A stretch of DNA of 64,000 bases, from contig NZ_NIUC01000001.1 of NCBI RefSeq assembly GCF_002807035.1, positions 744,001-808,000 of the forward strand, written 5' to 3'. Position 1 is the stretch's first letter. Each line of letters opens with the position of its first letter. The stretch comes from Algoriphagus formosus (GTDB taxonomy: Bacteria; Bacteroidota; Bacteroidia; Cytophagales; Cyclobacteriaceae). The notes under the pieces are model-generated. The model was not told the DNA's origin, ran no database searches, and saw only the letters and a program-made list of their open reading frames with translations. Positions 57,186 through 64,000 of this stretch are shown piece after piece. The position numbers were made by a program, and so were the translations under genes.

Positions 57186-58037
57186 ATGAACAAGATTCAC
57201 ATTATCGGATTGGGCCTTTTGGGAGGTTCTTTTGGGCTAGCTGCCCGTCGAAAGTTCCCTGAATTGACTATTACTGGATTCGATATTTCTAAGAAAAACC
57301 TCAAGGATGCCGAGGTTTTGGGAATCATTACCGAAGCAAAAGAAAACCCAGATCCGGATACGGATATTATTCTTTTAGCTACTCCTGCCGATAGCTTAGG
57401 AGATATTCTGGAAAAAACACTTAATGAAATCGGTGAAAATACGCTTGTAATCGATTTAGGATCCACCAAAAGTAATCTTTGCGCTCGCGCAGGAAACCAT
57501 TCGAAGCGTAAGCAATACCTTGCCGGCCACCCTATAGCAGGTACCGAGTACAGTGGACCAAAAGCAGCTTTTGCAGAATTGCTAGACGGGAAAGTCATGA
57601 TTCTTTGTGAAATGGACAAAACCGATCTTCACCTAAAAGAAAAAGCCTACCAGCTTTTTGAGGCCTTGAACATGAAATTACGCTTCATGGATCCGGAAGA
57701 GCATGATCGTCATTTGGCGTTTGTCTCTCACCTGTCCCATGTGAGTTCCTTTATGCTTGGAAAGACTGTCCTTCAAAAAATGGAAGATGATCGGAATATC
57801 TTTGATATGGCGGGTTCTGGCTTTGCTTCGACTGTTCGATTGGCAAAATCCAGCCCATCCATGTGGGCTCCAATTTTGACAGAAAATAAGGAGAATATCC
57901 TCCAAGCACTGGATGGCTACATCTCCAATCTCTCCAGTATCCGTGATTTGATCGCAAAGAGTGATGGTGAAAAAATCCACCAAGAATTGGCAGATATCAA
58001 TAAAATTCGAAACATCTTAGACTTGGGTCGAGGATAA
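57186..58037 (+). CDS. tyrA: Prephenate dehydrogenase
   Basis: 283 residues. N-terminal NAD domain with IIGLGLLGGSFGLAAR (about 5-20), active-site region LAGHPIAGTEYSGPKAAFA with the catalytic His, and helical C-terminal dimer domain with HLAFVSHLSHVSSFMLG. No ACT domain, so feedback control would act elsewhere. Last gene of the operon, giving 4-hydroxyphenylpyruvate for tyrosine. Confidence 0.94.
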   Translation: MNKIHIIGLGLLGGSFGLAARRKFPELTITGFDISKKNLKDAEVLGIITEAKENPDPDTDIILLATPADSLGDILEKTLNEIGENTLVIDLGSTKSNLCARAGNHSKRKQYLAGHPIAGTEYSGPKAAFAELLDGKVMILCEMDKTDLHLKEKAYQLFEALNMKLRFMDPEEHDRHLAFVSHLSHVSSFMLGKTVLQKMEDDRNIFDMAGSGFASTVRLAKSSPSMWAPILTENKENILQALDGYISNLSSIRDLIAKSDGEKIHQELADINKIRNILDLGRG

Positions 58038-58118
58038 GGAAAAATGGGCTTTAAAAACTGATTTTCAATTATTTATTCAATTTTTGAATAATCTATTCTC
58101 TACCGAAAACAAAATCCT

Positions 58119-59108
58119 ATGAAAACCGCTCTATTCGTCCTTCTCTTATTTTCTTTTGGCTATGTCACGCTTGCTCAAGAGACCTGGAAAGAAATCCAAG
58201 CCAAAGGGAATGCCATGAAACGGCATGAAAATTCCTTTGTGGAATGCAATGGTAAATTTTATGCTTTAGGAGGCCGCGGTGATCGATCAGTGGATGAATT
58301 TGATCCTAATACCTCCACCTGGAGCCAAATAGCAGATGCCCCTATGGAAATAAGCCATTTTCAGGCTGCAAGCTTTGAAGATGAAATCTGGGTTTTGGGA
58401 GCCATGACCGGGAATTATCCCCACGAACCACCCATTACTCATGCTTGGATTTTCAATCCTAAAACGAAAAATTGGAGAAAAGGACCTGAATTACCCGCAG
58501 GACGCGTTAGAGGCTCAGCAGGGGTAGCGGTCAGAGAAGGGAAAATCTATTTAGTCGGCGGCATACAAGATGGACACTACGATGGATTTGTTCCTTGGTT
58601 TGATGTCTTGGATCCCGCGAAGGGTACTTGGGAAAAACTTCCCGATGCTCCGCGAGCACGTGACCACGTCAGTGCGGCGATAGTTGGAAATAGATTATAT
58701 CTCGCAGGAGGTCGAACATCCCATGCAGCGGTAGGCAAGGTTTTGGAAACCACCATCGAAGAAATCGATTACTTTGATTTTGAAACTGGAAAATGGGAGA
58801 CCATTGATACCACCCTCCCTACTCCAAGAGCTGGAAATTCCAACTTGGGAATTGGCCCCTACTTGGTCATTTTGAATGGAGAAAGTGCTATGCAGGAATC
58901 AGCCCACGCAGAAGTTGAAGTCTTGGATACTAGAAATCATACTTGGAAACTTCTCCCAAAATTGAATCAAGGCAGGCATGGTACTGGAGTGGTATTTTGG
59001 GAAGGAAAAATCTATGTAGCTGCGGGATCTGCCAATCGTGGCGGAGGTCCAGAACTCAATACGATCGAAATGATCGACTGGGAAAAAGCAATAAAGGAAT
59101 CAAATTAA
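58119..59108 (+). CDS. Secreted kelch-repeat protein
   Basis: 329 residues. Signal peptide 1-19 (ends VTLAQE). Kelch repeats follow with the pattern of a glycine pair then aromatic residues: FYALGGRGDRSVDEFDP, IYLVGGIQDGHYDG, LYLAGGRTSHAAVG and IYVAAGSANRGGG, forming a beta propeller. Family function is mostly binding; no catalytic residues of galactose oxidase are seen. Confidence 0.85.
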   Translation: MKTALFVLLLFSFGYVTLAQETWKEIQAKGNAMKRHENSFVECNGKFYALGGRGDRSVDEFDPNTSTWSQIADAPMEISHFQAASFEDEIWVLGAMTGNYPHEPPITHAWIFNPKTKNWRKGPELPAGRVRGSAGVAVREGKIYLVGGIQDGHYDGFVPWFDVLDPAKGTWEKLPDAPRARDHVSAAIVGNRLYLAGGRTSHAAVGKVLETTIEEIDYFDFETGKWETIDTTLPTPRAGNSNLGIGPYLVILNGESAMQESAHAEVEVLDTRNHTWKLLPKLNQGRHGTGVVFWEGKIYVAAGSANRGGGPELNTIEMIDWEKAIKESN

Positions 59109-59218
59109 CCATGAATAAGGTTTTACATTTCTTTTCTTCCAAAAACTCGAACAAGTAAAATGATTACCGGGAACAATTTCGTGACTAATGCCATTTTCTA
59201 AGCATTAAAATAACCAAA

Positions 59219-59434
59219 ATGAAAACACTCAAATTCAAAACCAATATCAACTGTAATAACTGCCTCTCCAAAGTAAGCCCAAAGCTTGATGAGGAAACAA
59301 AAATCGAATCCTGGGAGGTAGATTTAAATAGCGATGACCGCATCCTCACTGTCAATTCCGAAAGTATTACCCATGAGGAAGTTTTCAAAACTGTGCTTAA
59401 GGCAGGTTTTATTGCCAAACCTCTTGAATCTTAA
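59219..59434 (+). CDS. HMA-domain metal-binding protein (copper chaperone-like)
   Basis: 71 residues. A single heavy-metal-associated ferredoxin-like domain; the metal motif is NCNNCLSKVS (Cys13 and Cys16 region), a variant of MxCxxC with the first residue changed. Its place before a HYC_CC_PP protein and a CusA-type pump points to copper or silver handling. Cytosolic. Confidence 0.8.
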   Translation: MKTLKFKTNINCNNCLSKVSPKLDEETKIESWEVDLNSDDRILTVNSESITHEEVFKTVLKAGFIAKPLES

Positions 59435-59499
59435 GGCTTTGATCTCATCAATTTTAAGTGATATAAACCTATTTCAGAAAAAACCGTATTTTTGAATTC

Positions 59500-59904
59500 T
59501 TGAAAAGAATTGTATCCATAGCGCTTTCTCTTGTAGTACTTTTTTCCACCATTGGAGTGGCGAAGACTACTCATCTATGCATGGGGCATGCGGTAGAAAG
59601 TGAAATCGGTATTTCTCCGAAACATCTGGATTGTGGTATGAATATGCCGAAATCATCGGAAGAGTCTTCCTCTGAAGATCCTGAAACTTGTTGCGAAAAC
59701 GTAATCGAAAAGCTTCAGGTTGAAGATGATTTTTCAATTCAAAAAGCAGACTTAAAATTTGAAATTAATTTTTTGGTCGCTTTCATACCTGTATTCCTAT
59801 TAGGTCTAGACTTTTTTGAGGCTCCTTTGTCGGCTATTGTTTATTTTGAGAGTCCGCCCTTACCCACTTCCCTACACATCCTACACCAAGTTTTCTTAAT
59901 CTAG
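59500..59904 (+). CDS. HYC_CC_PP family protein
   Basis: 134 residues from TTG at 59500. Signal-like N-terminus (about 1-22), HLCMGH (31-36), a CC pair (about 69-70, DPETCCENV) and PPLPTSLH near the end, which are the motifs that name the Bacteroidota HYC_CC_PP family. Members are found beside copper efflux genes, as here. The cysteines and histidines suggest periplasmic metal binding; function is not established. Confidence 0.8.
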   Translation: MKRIVSIALSLVVLFSTIGVAKTTHLCMGHAVESEIGISPKHLDCGMNMPKSSEESSSEDPETCCENVIEKLQVEDDFSIQKADLKFEINFLVAFIPVFLLGLDFFEAPLSAIVYFESPPLPTSLHILHQVFLI

Positions 59905-59984
59905 AATTCATTCCTTCAGCATTTTGCTGTTCTCACAAAACTACTGTTTTGTGCACCTTTTTCTTTTTTCTAAAGGAATGAATC

Positions 59985-62900
59985 ATGCTAAACAAAATCA
60001 TCAAGTATTTTCTTGAAAATAAACTAGTTACGTTTATTTTCCTGATCATTATAATCGCCTGGGGACTCGTTGTCGCCCCTTTCAATTGGAATATCAATTT
60101 CCTTCCTCAGGACCCAGTACCTGTGGATGCGATTCCAGATATTGGCGAAAACCAACAAATCGTATTTACCGAATGGATGGGTAGATCACCGCAGGATGTG
60201 GAAGATCAAATCACCTACCCACTAACAACTTCCCTGCTAGGATTGCCGGGGGTAAAAAGTGTTCGATCTAGCTCAGCATTCGGCTTTTCGAGTATCTATA
60301 TCATTTTTGAGGAGGATATCGAATTTTACTGGAGTAGGTCGAGAGTCCTCGAAAAACTAAATGCCCTCCCTGCAGGGCTTCTTCCTGAGGGTGTTCAGCC
60401 TAAACTGGGTCCAGATGCCACTGCACTAGGGCAGGTCTTTTGGTATACACTGGAAGGTAGGGATGAAAATGGTAACCCATCGGGCGGTTGGGATCTACAT
60501 GAATTGCGAAGTATACAGGATTATTTTGTTCGCTATTCGCTTTCTGCGGTTTCTGGAGTAGCGGAAGTAGCATCAGTGGGAGGCTATATCAAAGAATACC
60601 AAATAGATATTGATCCTACAGCGCTGAAAGCCTATCAGGTAAGCTTGCTCGATGTGATGAATGCAGTCCGACAATCCAATATCGATGTCTCTGCAAATAC
60701 CATCGAGGTGAATCGGGTAGATTATTTTATCAGAGGACTAGGCTACGTAGAGGAACTGAGCGATCTCGACCAAGCTGTCGTCAAAACCACAAACAATACC
60801 CCCATCCGCATTCGAGACGTGGCCAAAGTCAATATTGGTCCTCAGCCAAGAAATATGGGAGGGATTTTGGACAAATCGGGCGCTGAGGCAGTTGGGGGTG
60901 TAGTCATTGCCCGATATGGAGAGAATCCTTTGGCAGTCATCGAATCAGTAAAAGCTGAAATCGACAAACTCTCAGATGGCCTACCCTCCAAAACGCTTGA
61001 CGATGGTCGGCTTTCTAAGGTCACCATCGTCCCTTTTTACGATCGGTCAGAATTGATCTATGAAACACTCGGTACGCTTTCAGAAGCAATTTCCCTTCAA
61101 ATATTGATCACCATCATCGTAGTGGTGGTGATGGTGTACAACTTACGGGCCTCGCTATTAATTTCCGCACTTCTCCCCTTAGCAGTGCTGATGTGCTTTA
61201 TCATGATGAAGTACACAGGTGTTGACGCCAACATTGTGGCTCTTTCAGGCATTGCCATAGCCATAGGCACCATGGTTGATTTGGGGATTATCCTCAGCGA
61301 AAACATTCTTCAAAAACTTGATCAAGCCCCTGAGAGTGAGTCTAAGCTTAAAACGATTTTCACAGCTACTACTGAAGTTTCTTCAGCAATTATTACAGCG
61401 GTCAGTACCACTATCATCAGTTTTCTTCCAGTTTTCACTCTTCAAGCAGCTGAGGGGAAATTATTTGGTCCCCTAGCCTACACCAAAACCTTTGCATTGG
61501 TTGCAGCCTTGATTTTCACTTTGCTGATTATGCCTGCCTTAGCGCATTGGGTATTTGGCAAGAATGCACTCAGCAAAAGGTGGAACCTTTTTGGAAATGG
61601 TCTTTTGATCATTTTGGGATTAAGTGTTTTGATTTGGGTATGGGCTTGGGCTGGCTGGGTTTTATTGGCCTTTGGAACAGCCAATTTACTCCTATACTAT
61701 TTTCCGAAGCAACTTGAGACTAAAAGGGATTGGATTCTGATAGGCATTACAGTCCTAGCTGTTTCCTGGCTACTGACTACTTACTGGATGCCCTTGGGGG
61801 TAGGGCTTAGCTCCTTTGCTAATTTCACTTTTATAGGAGTTCTACTAATCCTTGTCTTGGGTGGATTTAGGCTGTTTATCCAGGTCTATCCAAAAATTCT
61901 AAGCTGGTGTCTTTCGCATAAAAAGCAGTTTTTGATCTTTCCTGCAATCATCATCCTTTTAGGAGCCAGTATTTGGTTGGGCTTTAGTCAAGTATTCGGT
62001 TTCATCCCACGAACGTTTGACGCATTGGGTTGGAATATTCGGACGACTAATGTCTGGAGTTCAATGATTCATACTTTTCCAGGTTTAGGTGAAGAATTTA
62101 TGCCAGCATTGGACGAGGGATCGTTTTTACTCATGCCTACGTCCATGCCTCATGCTGGAGTTGAAGAAAACCTCGAAACCCTTCAGAAACTCGATATGCT
62201 GGTCACGGCTATCCCAGAAGTGGATTTGGTGGTGGGAAAGGCTGGTAGAGCAGAAACCGCCATCGATCCTGCTCCCTTATCCATGTTTGAGAATGTCATC
62301 AATTACAAAAGCGAATACTTAATTGATGAAAACGGATACAGACAAAGATTCCAGACGAATGAAAAAGGGCACTTTGTTTTGGAAAATGGTCTTAGCTATG
62401 ATCCAGACTCCAATGAACCTTCTAGCATAGATTCCAAGCTGTTGATCCCTGATCCAAGCGGAAAGTATTTCAGGCAGTGGAGAAAGGAGATCAAAAGTCC
62501 AGATGACATTTGGAATGAAATAGTACGGGTCACCAAACTACCAGGCGTCACCTCAGCACCAAAACTTCAACCTATTGAAACCCGGCTTGTGATGCTTCAA
62601 ACCGGGATGCGTGCTCCAATCGGAATCAAGGTTTATGGACCTGATTTAGAGACTATTGAATCATTTGGTCTAAAGTTAGAAAACTACCTGAAAGAGGTTC
62701 CTTCTGTAAAGTCAGAGTCAGTATTCGCAGACCGAATTGTGGGAAAACCTTACCTCGAAATTGATATAAACAGAAAGGAGATAGCCCGATTTGGAATGAA
62801 TGTAGCCGATGTGCAAGAGTTCATCGAATCAGCCATTGGAGGTAAAATCTTAAGCACCATAGTGGAAGGTAGAGAGCGCTATCCGATTCGAGTCCGCTAT

Positions 62901-63818
62901 GCTCGTGAGTACCGCGACAATCCGGAGGCTTTACATGAAATATTAATTCCCACTCCATCAGGAAGCTTCATACCCCTTGAGCAATTAGCCGAAATCACTT
63001 TCCGAAAAGGACCCGATATGATCCGAGGTGAAAACAGCTTTCTCGTTGGCTATGTACTACTAGATAAAAAAACCGGTTTTGCAGAAGTCAATGTGGTAGA
63101 AGACGCACAAAAATATTTGAAGCAAAAGATTGATTCTGGAGAATTGGTAGTTCCACCCGGAGTTCGATTTGAATTCTCCGGAAATTATGAAAATCAGGTT
63201 CGGGCTGAAAAACGACTTTCTATCGTAGTTCCACTTTCGCTCATCTTAATCTTTTTGATTCTCTATTTCCAGTTTAAGAGAGCTTCCACTGCTCTGATGG
63301 TTTTCTCCGGCGTGGCAATGGCCTTCTCAGGTGGGTTCTTGATGATTTGGCTGTTCGGTCAAAATTGGTTCTTGGACCTAAATCTTGGCGATATCAATCT
63401 AAGAGACCTATTTCAGATGAAAAGCTACAATCTTTCTGTAGCGGTTTGGGTAGGTTTTATTGCCCTATTTGGAATAGCTACAGATGATGGGGTTGTCATG
63501 GCGACCTATCTGAAACAGAGTTTTGAAAGTAACCAACCCAAAGATATCAATGAGATAAGGGCTGCAGTCATCGAAGCAGGACAACGAAGAGTGCTCCCTT
63601 GCCTGATGACTACTGCAACCACTCTTTTGGCATTGATACCCATCTTCACGTCGACGGGTAAAGGCTCGGATATCATGGTACCAATGGCTATCCCAGCCCT
63701 AGGCGGGATGATCTTAGAGCTTACGACAGTTTTTATTGTGCCGACGCTGTATTGCTTATGGGCTGAAAGAAAAATAAAACAAAACAACACGGCTTTTTTC
63801 CATGAATCAAATAATTGA
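59985..63818 (+). CDS. CusA/CzcA-family heavy-metal efflux RND pump
   Basis: 1277 residues, proton-driven export across the envelope. N-terminal helix, then VDAIPDIGENQQIVFTEWMG and the porter domains; central helix 4 has GIAIAIGTMVDLGIILSEN with its essential acidic residue, and late helices have GIATDDGVVMATYLKQ. It is about 230 residues longer than E. coli CusA. Part of this is an insertion between helices 6 and 7 (about 520-680) with roughly four extra hydrophobic segments. Metal cannot be fixed from sequence, but HMA and HYC_CC_PP neighbours favour copper/silver. Confidence 0.93.
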   Translation: MLNKIIKYFLENKLVTFIFLIIIIAWGLVVAPFNWNINFLPQDPVPVDAIPDIGENQQIVFTEWMGRSPQDVEDQITYPLTTSLLGLPGVKSVRSSSAFGFSSIYIIFEEDIEFYWSRSRVLEKLNALPAGLLPEGVQPKLGPDATALGQVFWYTLEGRDENGNPSGGWDLHELRSIQDYFVRYSLSAVSGVAEVASVGGYIKEYQIDIDPTALKAYQVSLLDVMNAVRQSNIDVSANTIEVNRVDYFIRGLGYVEELSDLDQAVVKTTNNTPIRIRDVAKVNIGPQPRNMGGILDKSGAEAVGGVVIARYGENPLAVIESVKAEIDKLSDGLPSKTLDDGRLSKVTIVPFYDRSELIYETLGTLSEAISLQILITIIVVVVMVYNLRASLLISALLPLAVLMCFIMMKYTGVDANIVALSGIAIAIGTMVDLGIILSENILQKLDQAPESESKLKTIFTATTEVSSAIITAVSTTIISFLPVFTLQAAEGKLFGPLAYTKTFALVAALIFTLLIMPALAHWVFGKNALSKRWNLFGNGLLIILGLSVLIWVWAWAGWVLLAFGTANLLLYYFPKQLETKRDWILIGITVLAVSWLLTTYWMPLGVGLSSFANFTFIGVLLILVLGGFRLFIQVYPKILSWCLSHKKQFLIFPAIIILLGASIWLGFSQVFGFIPRTFDALGWNIRTTNVWSSMIHTFPGLGEEFMPALDEGSFLLMPTSMPHAGVEENLETLQKLDMLVTAIPEVDLVVGKAGRAETAIDPAPLSMFENVINYKSEYLIDENGYRQRFQTNEKGHFVLENGLSYDPDSNEPSSIDSKLLIPDPSGKYFRQWRKEIKSPDDIWNEIVRVTKLPGVTSAPKLQPIETRLVMLQTGMRAPIGIKVYGPDLETIESFGLKLENYLKEVPSVKSESVFADRIVGKPYLEIDINRKEIARFGMNVADVQEFIESAIGGKILSTIVEGRERYPIRVRYAREYRDNPEALHEILIPTPSGSFIPLEQLAEITFRKGPDMIRGENSFLVGYVLLDKKTGFAEVNVVEDAQKYLKQKIDSGELVVPPGVRFEFSGNYENQVRAEKRLSIVVPLSLILIFLILYFQFKRASTALMVFSGVAMAFSGGFLMIWLFGQNWFLDLNLGDINLRDLFQMKSYNLSVAVWVGFIALFGIATDDGVVMATYLKQSFESNQPKDINEIRAAVIEAGQRRVLPCLMTTATTLLALIPIFTSTGKGSDIMVPMAIPALGGMILELTTVFIVPTLYCLWAERKIKQNNTAFFHESNN

Positions 63819-64000
63819 AATTATGAAGAATTGGACTAAAAAGAACTTGGACTTTGGAGTTTGGAGAATACCAAACCCAAAACTCATCCTATTGCTGACT
63901 ATTTTACTCGCAGTAGTCGGCAATAAAACCATGGCACAAAGCCTGGACGATTATTTAACTCATGCTACAGAAAACAGTCCGCTGTTAAAGGCCAGTTATT
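63802..64000 (+). CDS. TolC-family outer membrane protein, 3' end outside the window
   Basis: Frame open to the window end. Starts at ATG 63802 (overlapping the pump gene by 17 bp) or 63823. A signal peptide (LLLTILLAVVGNKTMAQ) is followed by SLDDYLTHATENSPLLKASY, typical of the first helix of TolC-type efflux proteins. It would be the outer-membrane partner of the RND pump; the CusB-like adaptor is presumably beyond the edge. Confidence 0.8.
   Translation, partial: MNQIIEIMKNWTKKNLDFGVWRIPNPKLILLLTILLAVVGNKTMAQSLDDYLTHATENSPLLKASY

Noticed and set aside
58060..58085. Terminator after tyrA
   Set aside because: Only a short A/T stem around TATTCAA/TTGAATA with a weak T tract; too poor to call.

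Overview
This window looks like a chromosome segment of a Bacteroidota bacterium of the order Cytophagales, probably a marine Cyclobacteriaceae of the Algoriphagus type. That placement is an inference. It rests on moderate A/T content, Bacteroidota promoter elements (TAnnTTTG with an upstream TTTG), scarce Shine-Dalgarno sequences, Bacteroidota families (DUF3276, DUF3078, HYC_CC_PP) and a proteorhodopsin-crtY-blh cluster. I found no rRNA or tRNA gene, insertion sequence, prophage or CRISPR array. Genes are dense and mostly housekeeping, and many are closed by clear intrinsic terminators.

Layout. 1-7.9 kb: the 3' part of a membrane histidine kinase, a LuxC-like acyl-CoA reductase divergent from a ferredoxin, a DUF3276 protein, an AI-2E-family permease, ychF, a stand-alone Cas6-like protein, an acyl-CoA-dehydrogenase-like protein and a DUF805 protein. 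8-15.3 kb (mostly minus strand): secreted esterase, GMC oxidoreductase, HIT protein, greA, 2-hydroxyacid dehydrogenase, mgtE and rsmA. 15.4-21.2 kb: pdxA, then the lipid/translation cluster yceD-like, rpmF, fabH, efp, accB, accC. 21.5-27 kb: DUF3078, DUF202, ppk1 and gyrB. 27.3-30.1 kb: a light-driven proton pump with lycopene cyclase and the retinal-forming dioxygenase. 30.1-38 kb: two acyltransferases that may make N-acyl amino acid lipids, an SDR, a methyltransferase, an aminotransferase and a penicillin-acylase-family protein. 38-47 kb, the most accessory-like part: small membrane and zinc-ribbon proteins, msrB, an orphan Pycsar-effector-like membrane protein, a Tat-exported dienelactone-hydrolase-like protein, a NYN/LOTUS protein, a cholesterol-dependent-cytolysin-like lipoprotein, and a Ser/Thr kinase-TPR protein with an ECF-like sigma factor. 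47-50.2 kb: lysS and proline dehydrogenase. 50.3-58 kb: phenylalanine/tyrosine biosynthesis. 58-64 kb: a kelch protein and a copper-type efflux cluster cut by the window end.

The strongest finding is upstream of the aromatic operon. A 31-codon reading frame (51607-51702) encodes a peptide in which eight of nine consecutive residues are Phe or Tyr. It is followed by a perfect terminator hairpin (51719-51750). A 9-bp segment inside the reading frame (51666-51674) is exactly complementary to part of the terminator stem and loop (51725-51733). This is the layout of a ribosome-mediated transcription attenuator. The genes behind it (DAHP synthase/chorismate mutase, aroB, aroA, pheA, aromatic aminotransferase, tyrA) make Phe and Tyr. 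A second DAHP synthase/chorismate mutase paralogue lies just upstream of the attenuator and would escape this control.

Other points worth attention: the rhodopsin has the DTE proton-pump residues and a glycine at the 'fenestration' position linked to carotenoid antenna binding; the Cas6-like protein has no CRISPR locus nearby; the cytolysin-like lipoprotein has a degenerate undecapeptide; and the Pycsar-effector-like protein has no cyclase beside it.
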